Below are positions 41,189 to 50,466 of a stretch of 64,000 nucleotides of DNA, in pieces. The translations under genes were made by a program, and so were the position numbers. Positions within the stretch are counted from its first letter, which is position 1. The number at the start of each line of letters is the position of its first letter. Under the pieces are notes generated by a model. It worked only from the letters and a program-made list of their open reading frames with translations, was not told where the DNA came from and searched no databases. The DNA is from Candidatus Gastranaerophilales bacterium (GTDB taxonomy: Bacteria; Cyanobacteriota; Vampirovibrionia; Gastranaerophilales; Gastranaerophilaceae): contig CALUTJ010000002.1 of the NCBI GenBank assembly GCA_944323685.1, positions 89,740 through 153,739 of the forward strand, written 5' to 3'.

Positions 41189-43978
41189 ATGTTGGGTAAT
41201 ATTGTAAAACGGGAAAAGTTAATACCTGTTGTTTGCAAACAGGTCAGTCTTAAAGACTGTTTCAAGGCTGACAAACTTGCACTTAGCGTTTGTTTACTTG
41301 CAGCATTTATGTCAGTTAGTCCTGCTGTTTTGGCACAGGCGCCTGTTCCTGTTCCGGCAGCATCTTCGTCACCCTCTTTAGAGCTGGTAAAAACGAATGC
41401 ACCGGGAACAAACGTAATTGAAAAATCTGTATACAACGAACAAACAGGCAGCTTAGAAAAAAATTATTACAAAGTAAATTTACCTAAAACCGAATACGGT
41501 CACAAGGAGGCTCAAAACGCTTCGGCAGAAAGCATAACGGTTTCTACACCGAATCCGTCTGCCCCAGACAATACTTATTTTAAGTATGACGTAAAATATT
41601 ATGTTGATTCTGACCGCCTGTTGGAGAGAGTCGACAGAGACCGTACGGGAGTTGCAATAGACGGTGATTTTTACGAACAAAAAATTGAAGGTGTAGCAAA
41701 CGGCGGCGCCATATACAATGATGCAGGCAGCATAACCGACATAACTGGCGATTTTGTTAAAAACAGCGCTGTTTCCGATGACTATGCATACGGCGGAGGT
41801 ATTTATAATTACTCCGGTTCAATCAGAAGCATTACCGGTGATTTTATAGCCAATAAAGCAGATGGTGCACAAACAGCAGAAGGCGGGGCTATATACAACG
41901 GCGTAGGCAGCATCGGGAACATAAACGGCAGTTTTATAGGCAATAGCGTCACTTCATCTAACGCAGCCGGATACGGCGGTGCTATTGACAATTACGGCGG
42001 CACTGTAGCAAATATTACAGGTGCTTTTGTATCAAACGGCATCAATGCCTCTACTTATTCTTTTGGCGGGGCTATATACAACGGACGAACAATCAACGGA
42101 AACATTTCTGCTGATTTTGCAGGAAATTATGCCATTGCCCAAAATCGTGAAGCAGCAGGCGGTGCCATATACAATACAGGAGTTATCGGGGAAAGAGATT
42201 CCGACTCAAACCTTGTCGGCGGTATTGTTAACTCCAACTTCTACGGCAACCGTGCTGAATCAACAAACGGTACGGCAAAAGGCGGTGCCATATATACGGA
42301 ACAAAACCTGAACATAATAGCGGATAACGGTTCCTCTACTTTTGCAGGCAACAGTGTATCGGACAAAAACGGTCAAAGACAAGAAGCAGTATATGTTGGT
42401 GATTCCGGTGTCACTTTAAAATTAGAGTCAAAAAATAACGGGGTTATACAATTTGATGACCAGATAAACGGCGAATCCGGTTATAAACTGGCTTTAACCG
42501 GTGACCGGACAGGTAAAATAGCTTTAAATAACAGTGTTACAAACGCTAATGTGACAGCCGAAAATATAGCCTTAAATCTTGGCAAGAACGATGTTTTCGC
42601 TCAATCAGATTTTACAATCAATTCAGGTACATTAGGCTTTGTAAACGGTATTGCCGAACAACAGATAATGAAATCCGCAAACATAAACGGCAATATCAAT
42701 ATGGCTGTAGATGTTGACCTTAAAAATGAAAAAATGGATACACTGCCAGAAAATGCAATTGTTTCTGACAGCGCAAACATAAATGTAAACTATATTAATC
42801 TCATAAATGATGCATCAAAAGAGTTAACAAATATCCAGTTTGCTTCTCAAGATTACAAATCTCAGGTTGCGTATACGGGCGCTGACTCTGTGGCATACTC
42901 TCCTATCTGGAAATATGATGTATCTTATAACCCTGAAAACGGATTCTTTAGTTTTGCAAGAGGGAGTGCATCAGACAGCAGCTCTTACAACCCGACGATT
43001 TTAGCGCCTGCGGTTGCAACACAGGCAGGGGCTTATACAACACAGCTTCAAACCTTTAATTACGCCTTCCAGCATGCTGATACATTTATGAATATTCCAT
43101 ATATGGAACGTACAGCAATGAAAAATGCAGGACGATACGCCCTGTCACCTACTGGAGATGCTACTGATGTAGGTACTTTTTCTCCGTTATTAACAAGAGA
43201 AGAAGATGCAGGTTTCTGGGTTAAGCCTTATGCAAGCTTTGAATCCGTACCGCTTAAAAACGGGCCTAAAGTTTCCAATATAAATTACGGTACCCTTGTT
43301 GGTTATGATTCAAAACTTACTGATGTGGGCAACGGATTTGAACGTGTATTAACCGGTTACATCGGATACAACGGTGCTTCACAAAGATATTCGGGCGTAG
43401 ATGCTTATCAAAACGGCGGGTTGTTAGGCGGTACGGCAACGTTCTACAAAGGCAACTTCTTTAACGCCACAACATTAAGTGTCGGAGCCAGTGCCGGTGA
43501 TGCAACGGGAATGTACGGAAGCGAAAACTATACAATGCTTTTAGCCGGTATCGGTAACAAAACCGGTTATAACGTGGAATTTTGGGACGGAAAAATGATT
43601 TTCCAGCCCAGTATGTTAATATCTTACACGTTTGTTAATACATTTGATTATACAAACGGAGCCGGCGTACGTATTGAATCCGACCCGATGCACGCTATAC
43701 AGTTAGCCCCCGGTGTTAAATTAATCGGTAATACTAAAAACGGCTGGCAGCCATACATTGGTGTAAATATGGTATGGAATTTGCTGAATGAAACAAATGT
43801 AACAGCAAACGATATCAGATTGCCGGAAATGAGTATCAGACCGTATGTACAATACGGTGTCGGTATACAAAAAAGGTTTAAGGACAACTTCCTTGCTTTT
43901 GGTCAGGCAATGATACATAACGGCGGAAGAAACGGTGTAACGATGACAACGGGTTTACGCTGGAAAGTCGGACGATAA
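41189..43978 (+). CDS. Autotransporter with GGAIYN-type repeats
   Basis: A type V secreted surface protein of 929 residues. It has an extended signal peptide of about 50 residues with a charged N-terminal region (LGNIVKREKLIPV...) and a hydrophobic core ending PAVLA-QAP. The passenger domain is a predicted beta-helix, with repeated units built around GGAIYN or GGAIDN and FxxN (about 150-400), then a less regular segment, a helical linker (about 600-640) and a C-terminal beta-barrel of about 260 residues ending TTGLRWKVGR. The ATG at 41189 has GAGGTTAAG upstream; the ATG at 41144 lacks a site. The GGAIYN pattern recalls chlamydial Pmp adhesins. It is probably an adhesin. Confidence 0.85.
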   Translation: MLGNIVKREKLIPVVCKQVSLKDCFKADKLALSVCLLAAFMSVSPAVLAQAPVPVPAASSSPSLELVKTNAPGTNVIEKSVYNEQTGSLEKNYYKVNLPKTEYGHKEAQNASAESITVSTPNPSAPDNTYFKYDVKYYVDSDRLLERVDRDRTGVAIDGDFYEQKIEGVANGGAIYNDAGSITDITGDFVKNSAVSDDYAYGGGIYNYSGSIRSITGDFIANKADGAQTAEGGAIYNGVGSIGNINGSFIGNSVTSSNAAGYGGAIDNYGGTVANITGAFVSNGINASTYSFGGAIYNGRTINGNISADFAGNYAIAQNREAAGGAIYNTGVIGERDSDSNLVGGIVNSNFYGNRAESTNGTAKGGAIYTEQNLNIIADNGSSTFAGNSVSDKNGQRQEAVYVGDSGVTLKLESKNNGVIQFDDQINGESGYKLALTGDRTGKIALNNSVTNANVTAENIALNLGKNDVFAQSDFTINSGTLGFVNGIAEQQIMKSANINGNINMAVDVDLKNEKMDTLPENAIVSDSANINVNYINLINDASKELTNIQFASQDYKSQVAYTGADSVAYSPIWKYDVSYNPENGFFSFARGSASDSSSYNPTILAPAVATQAGAYTTQLQTFNYAFQHADTFMNIPYMERTAMKNAGRYALSPTGDATDVGTFSPLLTREEDAGFWVKPYASFESVPLKNGPKVSNINYGTLVGYDSKLTDVGNGFERVLTGYIGYNGASQRYSGVDAYQNGGLLGGTATFYKGNFFNATTLSVGASAGDATGMYGSENYTMLLAGIGNKTGYNVEFWDGKMIFQPSMLISYTFVNTFDYTNGAGVRIESDPMHAIQLAPGVKLIGNTKNGWQPYIGVNMVWNLLNETNVTANDIRLPEMSIRPYVQYGVGIQKRFKDNFLAFGQAMIHNGGRNGVTMTTGLRWKVGR

Positions 43979-43995
43979 TTACATTTTACAAATCT

Positions 43996-44026
43996 AAAAG
44001 AGGCAGATTAAAGTCTGCCTCTTTTT
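43996..44026 (+). terminator. Terminator after the autotransporter gene
   Basis: Arms AAAAGAGGCAGA and TCTGCCTCTTTTT around six bases. The following stretch to 44298 is AT-rich and gene-free. It contains GTATATACTTT twice (about 44088 and 44232), which may be -10 regions of the next gene. Confidence 0.88.
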
Positions 44027-44298
44027 ATTTATGCAGTTTATTTCACCCCACAAAAAAAACAAGCATTGTTAAGAAATATTAAAATAGTATATACTTTTAT
44101 TCTTCAAAAGTAATTTAAAGAACAATTTTTTCAGCGGACAAAACCCTTTATTTCAAGGCATTTTTAAGGAATATGTTAAGTATTGTTAAGATAATCAAGA
44201 AAATATATACAAAAAAGGCAATTATTTAATTTGTATATACTTTATATATGTACAGAGAGTTTAAGTTATTAGAATTACAAGAGAGGCTTAAAGAAAAA

Positions 44299-45219
44299 AT
44301 GGGCGAACACGATAACAGCGTAAATAAATATAAAAATACCCTGATTACTTCGGGCCAGGAAGCTAATAACTTCAACCGCACCGGCAGCGGAACAGTTCCC
44401 GGAGGCAGACAGGACTCGATTAAATACCAAAATATAATGTCAGGTTCACCGACTATTGATTGGAATAAATATAGTTCAAAAGATCCAATTACTGTTTTTG
44501 GCAGCACAAGCGGCAGCTTAAAAGGTCAAAATTTTATTTCAACCTTGAGTAACGTCGCCAGCATTTTTACACTTGTCGGCGGTGCAGCAGTTACCGGTTT
44601 AAGCATAGCAGCAGCAATTAAATCAGCGAAGGGTTCTAAAAATAATTCAAATACCCCTTCAGCAGATGAAAATCTTGCCGGCTTGACTCAAAAAGCAAAC
44701 AACTTAGACAAAAAAAGCAAATTGAAAGATATCGGTGACATGCAGAAGGAACTTATTAATGCCCAAGGAACTGCACAGAAGCAACTTACTCATGCAGAAG
44801 GAGCTGTAAAAACAGCAACAACTACACTGAACAATCTTAATAAAGAAATAACAGAGGCAAAACAGCAATTAACAGATTTTAAATTTGCTAAAGAAGAACT
44901 TAAAACGAGCATAACAACAAACGAAAACCAACTTTCACAGTTGGAATCAATTCCGGAAGACCAGCGCACTCCCGAAATCAACCAACAAATAAAGGACCTT
45001 AGACAAAATATAACAACAGCTAAAGAAAAATTAAAAAATGAATATTCCGATGCAATAGAAAAGCAAAAGGAAAATAACATACAGTCATTGCAAGACCGAA
45101 TAACTAAAATGACAAACCTGAAACTCGAAAACGAGATTCTTGTAAAACAACTTCCGTCTGAAATACAGGAAGCTGACAAAGCAATCAAAAGATTAAATAG
45201 TTTGATGGAATCAAAATAA
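44299..45219 (+). CDS. Hypothetical membrane protein with long coiled coil
   Basis: About 306 residues: a polar Ser/Gly-rich N-terminal region, a hydrophobic helix (about 88-115, NVASIFTLVGGAAVTGLSIAAAI), then about 170 residues of coiled coil rich in Gln, Lys, Glu and Asn. No known family was recognised. The ATG at 44299 is preferred because AGAGAGGCTTAAAG lies upstream; the ATG at 44248 would sit at the apparent transcription start. The layout is reminiscent of secreted translocator- or tape-like proteins, but no secretion genes are adjacent. Confidence 0.65.
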   Translation: MGEHDNSVNKYKNTLITSGQEANNFNRTGSGTVPGGRQDSIKYQNIMSGSPTIDWNKYSSKDPITVFGSTSGSLKGQNFISTLSNVASIFTLVGGAAVTGLSIAAAIKSAKGSKNNSNTPSADENLAGLTQKANNLDKKSKLKDIGDMQKELINAQGTAQKQLTHAEGAVKTATTTLNNLNKEITEAKQQLTDFKFAKEELKTSITTNENQLSQLESIPEDQRTPEINQQIKDLRQNITTAKEKLKNEYSDAIEKQKENNIQSLQDRITKMTNLKLENEILVKQLPSEIQEADKAIKRLNSLMESK

Positions 45220-45257
45220 AAACAAGCTTTAAAATTATAATTTGAAGCTTGTTTTTT
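45218..45257 (+). terminator. Terminator after the coiled-coil gene
   Basis: Stem AAAAACAAGCTT with AAGCTTGTTTTTT around an AT-rich loop. Confidence 0.75.
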
Positions 45258-45350
45258 ATTTTTTAGACTTATGATTATTTACTTCTCCCTTGAGATTTTT
45301 TTATTTTAAAATATTTTTGATATAATAAATGTTATATCAGGAGATATTTT

Positions 45351-46190
45351 ATGAATTTTTTTAAATCAATAATCGGTATTACGCTTGTTATAGCGTCTTT
45401 TTGTGTTTTTTCGGCAGCAGCTGAGGCAAAAACAATATCCTTCGCCGTTACGTCCGATATAAACTACGTTGCAGATGACCCGAACTCTACTGGGGCAAAG
45501 GTTTTAGACGGTTTTATCGCCCGTATGCAGGAAAACAAATACGATTTTATAGTTTTTAACGGAGATAACATAAAAAAATCAAAACAACAGCACCTCATAG
45601 GCTTTTTAAAAAAAGCAGGGGCTTTAAATACCCCCTATTACCTTGTTATGGGGAATAACGATGTTCACAAAATTTCAGGTATATCAAAACCCGAGTATCT
45701 TCAAATTGTCAGCAAATACAACAAAAACCAGAGAGACACTGATAAATCATATTATTTTTACCCTGCACCGGGTATAATCGCAATTTTTCTGGACGGAGTT
45801 TCCACGGGAATGCCTTCCGAACACGGGGTATTCAACAAAAAGACTTTAAAATGGCTCTCACAGGTGCTTGATAAAAACAAAAACAAACAGGCTATTATCT
45901 TCCAGCATGTACCCTATTATGAACCCGTTGACATCCCTGAATACGAAATACTTGAAAAAGCGGAATACGCGGCAGTGCTAAGACGTCACAATAATGTCGC
46001 TCTAATTGTATCAGGACATTACGGCAAAGATTTTGAAATAACGGACGACTACGGCGTCACACATATTTCTGTACCTTCTCTTTCTAAAGAACCGTATTAC
46101 TTTACTGAAATAGTTTTCAGTTACGACAAACTTCCGTTTGGCAAAGTTAAAAATATAAATATCAAAAGGGTGCTGCGTCCCGCAGTGTAG
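45351..46190 (+). CDS. Exported metallophosphoesterase-like protein
   Basis: A 279-residue protein with a signal peptide (ending AAAEA) and a calcineurin-type phosphoesterase fold: TSDINY (residues 35-40) for motif I, FNGDN (motif II, D72), VMGNNDVH (motif III), FQHVPYY and SGHYGKD. Motif I has Asn where His is usual (DxH) and motif III reads GNND instead of GNHD, so the catalytic histidine and one ligand are changed. Activity may be altered or lost. The thioesterase gene follows six bases later, which suggests one transcript. Confidence 0.78.
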   Translation: MNFFKSIIGITLVIASFCVFSAAAEAKTISFAVTSDINYVADDPNSTGAKVLDGFIARMQENKYDFIVFNGDNIKKSKQQHLIGFLKKAGALNTPYYLVMGNNDVHKISGISKPEYLQIVSKYNKNQRDTDKSYYFYPAPGIIAIFLDGVSTGMPSEHGVFNKKTLKWLSQVLDKNKNKQAIIFQHVPYYEPVDIPEYEILEKAEYAAVLRRHNNVALIVSGHYGKDFEITDDYGVTHISVPSLSKEPYYFTEIVFSYDKLPFGKVKNINIKRVLRPAV

Positions 46191-46196
46191 CAGACA

Positions 46197-46934
46197 ATGG
46201 ATTATACTTTAGAAAAGCAATACGATATAAAATATTACGAACAAAACGTCAAAGGCGATTTAAAAGAATCAAGCCTGCTTAATTTTTTGCAGGATATTGC
46301 GACGATAAGTGCAGAATCTCTCGGCTTCGGCCCGACTTATGTCTTTTCCCGTAATTATGCGTGGGTGGTTTTAAAGTATCATATTGAGCTGTACAAAGAG
46401 CTTAACGCTCTTGACAAACTTTTGATAAAGACAGAATCCCGCGGCACAACAAAACTTTATGCCTTCCGTGATTTTGAACTTTATTCTCCGGATAAAACCT
46501 TGCTCGGACGTGTCGCATCTGCGTGGGCGCTTATAGATATGGATACACGAAAAGTCCTGCCGATGCAAAACGCGCTAAATTTTGTGAAACCTTTTGAAAA
46601 AAGAGAATCAGACCTTGACTACGGAAAGATAGAACCGTTAACAAAAATAGATTTTCAAAAAGAATTCGAAGTCCGCTTTGATGATATAGACGTAAACAAA
46701 CATGCAAACAACTGCAACTATATTATATGGGCGTTAGAGGCGCTGCCCTGTGAACTTCGCACAAAATACAGTGCAAAAGTTATAGACATCAAATACAAAA
46801 AAGAACTGAAAAAAGGCGATATTGTAATATCCCAAGCTCAGCTCGAAGAAACACAAACAGGGCCTGTCACTCTGCACAGCATAAAATCAAAAACTACCGG
46901 AGAAGAAATCACCGCGCTTAAAATAATGTGGTAA
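46197..46934 (+). CDS. Acyl-ACP thioesterase (FatA/FatB family)
   Basis: Releases fatty acids from acyl carrier protein. The 245 residues form two hot-dog domains. The second carries the catalytic pattern RFDDIDVNKHANNCNY (D165, N167, H169) followed by E181, which matches the plant-type Asp/Asn/His/Glu set. The first domain has the typical SLLNFLQDIATISAESLGFGP. The length is normal for bacterial family members. It is co-directional with the phosphoesterase and the ATPase-TPR gene. Confidence 0.88.
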   Translation: MDYTLEKQYDIKYYEQNVKGDLKESSLLNFLQDIATISAESLGFGPTYVFSRNYAWVVLKYHIELYKELNALDKLLIKTESRGTTKLYAFRDFELYSPDKTLLGRVASAWALIDMDTRKVLPMQNALNFVKPFEKRESDLDYGKIEPLTKIDFQKEFEVRFDDIDVNKHANNCNYIIWALEALPCELRTKYSAKVIDIKYKKELKKGDIVISQAQLEETQTGPVTLHSIKSKTTGEEITALKIMW

Positions 46935-46980
46935 ATTTTTAAATCAATCATAATAATACAAAATATGATATTATAAGTTT

Positions 46981-49416
46981 ATGAAACAAGATAAACTTAA
47001 CGCTCTGGCGGATTTTTTGAATACAAATACTCACGGAGTCTGTTTTTTGGAAGGGCAGACCGGTTCTTTTAAAACCGAACTGGTAAAAGAAGCTTTATCA
47101 AAAACGTCTGGCAAAATGCTTGTGTTTAAGTTCAAATGCTTTGAGGGGTCTACGCTGGATGACATTTATCTTGCCTTTTTTGAAGATTTAAAAAAGTACT
47201 CGCAGCAAAAAAAAATTACTCTAAAGAAAATAGAAACAAACTCAATTTCTCAAAGAATAAACAGCTATCTTACCTCAATTAATTTACCCTGCGCTATAGT
47301 GATTGATTCTCTGGAGAATATCTTTTCAAAAAAATATTCCGCAGAAAAGGAAGAGTTTTGCCGCTACATTGAGCACTTAAACAAAATGCACCGGTTTAAA
47401 ATTATACTTATATCAACCTCATTTGCTACAGTAAAATTTGAACTTGAAAATTCAGTAACTATTCAGACAGAACCTTTTAGCAAAGAAGAAATAAGAGATT
47501 ATTTTTTGCAAGAAAATATCACAACAGATGACGACACGCTTGAAAACATCTACGATATAACACGAGGCAACCAGAACTACATAACAACAACCGCAGGTAT
47601 CATTACAACACTCAATACAACGCCGCAGGCGATTGTGTTGGATTTTACCAGAAGACATCTGCTTTTTGAAGATTTTATTAATCAAAAACTTACTACATTT
47701 GTTCCAGATAACGTAAAAAAATCGCTTTACATACTGTCTGTTTTTAATGAAGGAATAAGCCCCAAATACCTTACACAAAACGGTTTCTTTTCAGAAGAAC
47801 AGCTTGCATATATGGTTGAAAAAGGCATACTGGCTCAGGAATACGGGGTAGTATTTTTAAAAAATTCGTTAAAAAAATACCTCCAAAGCAGTGTTGCGCA
47901 CTTTGAAAAAATAAAATACCACACGATGTGGCGTGATTTTTACGAATCTCAGCTGCCGCTAAAACCTAACGAACGGGCAATGCTGATTTCGCGCGACACT
48001 ATGCGTGCACAGATAGAATACCATTCTTCTTTTATTATAAAAACAAAGCCAAACGAAACCCCTCAGGCGGATATGTCGCTTGTAAGCTACTTAAACAGCA
48101 ATCTTACCGCATGGAATATAAAAAACACAAATGCCGGTGACGATGATAACAATGACAAAAATTCCAAACGCCACAAACGCCCCAAAAAACCCGAAAGCTT
48201 AATAAAAAAAGAGAACAATCAAAGATTTGAAAAATACGCACTGACCAAAGAAGAAATTTCTCTTTTAAGTGTACCGGTTGATATGCGCAAAACGCCGGAA
48301 GCTCAGGCAAAAGAAAAATTGAACAGAACTTTTGAGCAAAAAGAAGAAGAACTTAAACGTTCAAAAGAACAACACACTGTCAAAGAGCTTTTCAACACAG
48401 CACAGGAACTCGAAAATCAACACGAATTAGAAACAGCTTTTATTGTTTATGCAAAGGCGCTTGCAATACGAGATGACAGTGATTTTTATGAATACGAACC
48501 AAAATTGCTTGAAAAACTCGCAATATGCGCACGCAAAATGAACAAAACCACTGATGCTATAGATTTTTACAACAAGCTCACTGATTTATATTCTTCAAGA
48601 AACGAAATCGAAAAAATGAACGAAATCAGACTCGAGATTGCACAGATTTATAAAGAAATATATAAAATGAACCACGCAAGAGTCATCTACGAGAACTTTA
48701 TAAATAAAAAATCTCCTGCGTCAGACAGCATACTTGCACGCTCGTATATTGAACTTGCAGGGATTGAAGAGGATTTGTCAAACACTGATAAAGCTATAGA
48801 ATACTTTAAAAAAGCTTTTGCTTTGATAAACGAAGGCATAGAAATAAAACCCTCAGTGCTCGCTCAGGCTTATTTTAAATATGCCTTGATTCTTGACGAT
48901 TTTAACAGACAGCAGCCGGCCCTTGATTTTTATCAAAAGAGCATAAGAACCGATAAAGAAAATAACATTTATCTTTCCGCTGCATATACAAACATAGCTG
49001 AAATTCTAAAAGAATCCGGCAGCCTGAATAAGGCCGAAGACTATTTTAAACTCGGATTAAAAACGGATTTTGAACGTTCCAACTATGAGGGAATGTATTA
49101 CATCTGCCTCAAGCTATCCCAGCTTTACGAAACCCTGGCGCCGCAAAAGGTGCTTGCATTTTTGCTTAAGTCACTTTCTTCAGCAAAAAGAACCAGAGAG
49201 GCTCTGTATATAACAAACGCATATATAGAACTCGGTGACTACTATATGACAAAACAGCAAGACGCAAAAGCCTTTAAAGCTCTGCTTCTTGCAAAGAAAA
49301 ATATTTCCGTTGACGAATCATCTGAAAGCATTGATTTGAGAATAAATGACTTGAAAGCAAGAATGGATAAAGATTTAACAGACAAGATAACGGATGAAGT
49401 AAACCAACATGAATAA
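46981..49416 (+). CDS. STAND-like P-loop ATPase with TPR array
   Basis: An 811-residue protein. The N-terminal domain (about 1-330) looks like an AAA/STAND NTPase: LEGQTGSFKTELV in the P-loop position (residues 23-35), AIVIDSLENIF as a Walker B-like strand, ILISTS as a sensor strand, then a winged-helix-like segment. The P-loop has Phe where Gly is expected before the Lys. After a Lys-rich linker (about 375-420), TPR units fill about 470-790. STAND proteins act as signal switches that oligomerise when the repeat domain senses a partner. Its target is unknown. It overlaps rsmG by eight bases. Confidence 0.68.
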   Translation: MKQDKLNALADFLNTNTHGVCFLEGQTGSFKTELVKEALSKTSGKMLVFKFKCFEGSTLDDIYLAFFEDLKKYSQQKKITLKKIETNSISQRINSYLTSINLPCAIVIDSLENIFSKKYSAEKEEFCRYIEHLNKMHRFKIILISTSFATVKFELENSVTIQTEPFSKEEIRDYFLQENITTDDDTLENIYDITRGNQNYITTTAGIITTLNTTPQAIVLDFTRRHLLFEDFINQKLTTFVPDNVKKSLYILSVFNEGISPKYLTQNGFFSEEQLAYMVEKGILAQEYGVVFLKNSLKKYLQSSVAHFEKIKYHTMWRDFYESQLPLKPNERAMLISRDTMRAQIEYHSSFIIKTKPNETPQADMSLVSYLNSNLTAWNIKNTNAGDDDNNDKNSKRHKRPKKPESLIKKENNQRFEKYALTKEEISLLSVPVDMRKTPEAQAKEKLNRTFEQKEEELKRSKEQHTVKELFNTAQELENQHELETAFIVYAKALAIRDDSDFYEYEPKLLEKLAICARKMNKTTDAIDFYNKLTDLYSSRNEIEKMNEIRLEIAQIYKEIYKMNHARVIYENFINKKSPASDSILARSYIELAGIEEDLSNTDKAIEYFKKAFALINEGIEIKPSVLAQAYFKYALILDDFNRQQPALDFYQKSIRTDKENNIYLSAAYTNIAEILKESGSLNKAEDYFKLGLKTDFERSNYEGMYYICLKLSQLYETLAPQKVLAFLLKSLSSAKRTREALYITNAYIELGDYYMTKQQDAKAFKALLLAKKNISVDESSESIDLRINDLKARMDKDLTDKITDEVNQHE

Positions 49417-50128
49417 AGAACAAATAGAAGCAATAGAAAAACTTTTAGGCACAGGATTATCAAAACAGGCGCTGTTACAGTTCAACGATTACGAAAAGCT
49501 TTTTAAAATTTACAACTCTCATACCAATTTAATCAGCAAAAACGATGAGAACTTCTTTTTTGAAAAACACGTCTATGACTCGCTGTGTCTAAGTAATTTC
49601 TTTACCAAATACAAAATTCAGTCCGGTATAAAGCTTCTCGATGTCGGCACAGGCGGGGGATTTCCATCAGTTCCGTTAAGTATCGTTTATCCGGAAATGC
49701 AGATATATCCGATAGATTCGGTTGCAAAAAAGATAGGATTTATTGAGCTTGTGCAAAAAGAATTGCGGCTTGAAAATCTGCACCCGATTTGTAAAAGAGT
49801 TGAAGATTTGAATACTGAATACAAAAACTCTTTTGATGTCGTTACCTCGCGCGCGGTTGCTGCACTTAACCTGCTTCTTGAATATACTGTTCCTTTTGTA
49901 AAAACAGGTGGATATTTTGCGGCTTACAAATCCAAAAATGCGCAGGAAGAACTTGCGTATGCAAAAAACGCAATAGAAACCCTAAAAAGCGAATTTGTCG
50001 AAAGTATAAGTTACACACTTCCTCTTGAAGAAGATTACACAAGAGAACTTTTGATATTCAAAAAGAAAAGCGCCGCCTCAAATATTTATCCGAGAAAATC
50101 AGGTCAGGCAAAGAAAAAACCTCTTTAA
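49409..50128 (+). CDS. rsmG: 16S rRNA (guanine-527-N7)-methyltransferase
   Basis: Methylates G527 of 16S rRNA; loss gives low-level streptomycin resistance in other bacteria. The 239 residues show the N-terminal FNDYEKLFKIYNSHTNLIS (as in GidB), the SAM site KLLDVGTGGGFPSVPLSI, then the acidic DSVAKK and FDVVTSRAVA motifs. The start overlaps the end of the preceding ATPase gene by eight bases, so the two are coupled. Confidence 0.94.
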   Translation: MNKEQIEAIEKLLGTGLSKQALLQFNDYEKLFKIYNSHTNLISKNDENFFFEKHVYDSLCLSNFFTKYKIQSGIKLLDVGTGGGFPSVPLSIVYPEMQIYPIDSVAKKIGFIELVQKELRLENLHPICKRVEDLNTEYKNSFDVVTSRAVAALNLLLEYTVPFVKTGGYFAAYKSKNAQEELAYAKNAIETLKSEFVESISYTLPLEEDYTRELLIFKKKSAASNIYPRKSGQAKKKPL

Positions 50129-50138
50129 TATTTTAGAA

Positions 50139-50314
50139 TCTAATCTAGTGTCGCAGTTGCCCCTCGAGCCTTCGAGCAGTCACTGCTCACCTTTGCCTTC
50201 TTTTTCGGCTGAACTGTGGTGAAGCCTGAAAAATGGCTTCACTATGTGAACAATGTGACACTCCAAAAATTCGTTTACGTCGCTTTGCTCATTATCACAA
50301 ATTTTTCTCGGACA
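50139..50314 (-). repeat. 177-bp interspersed element, copy 8
   Basis: A 176-base copy with a one-base deletion in the CTCGA hairpin region. It lies in the convergent gap between rsmG and the AAA ATPase gene and reads in the direction of the latter, about 150 bases beyond its stop. Confidence 0.9.
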
Positions 50315-50330
50315 AATTAACAGCTTTAGC

Positions 50331-50371
50331 AAATAAAAAACGGCTCTGTAAAATTTAAAAGAACAAAGCCG
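50331..50371 (-). terminator. Terminator after the AAA ATPase gene
   Basis: On the - strand CGGCT and AGCCG form a stem with a long AT-rich loop, followed by a run of six T. It lies between the ATPase stop and the repeat copy. Confidence 0.6.
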
Positions 50372-50466
50372 CTGTTGTTTCATGTGGATTGTGGATTAGT
50401 GTGTAGTTAGGAATCAGGATATCAGTAAAAACCGTATACCTACTGCTGTTATGGGACAGAAAAATC

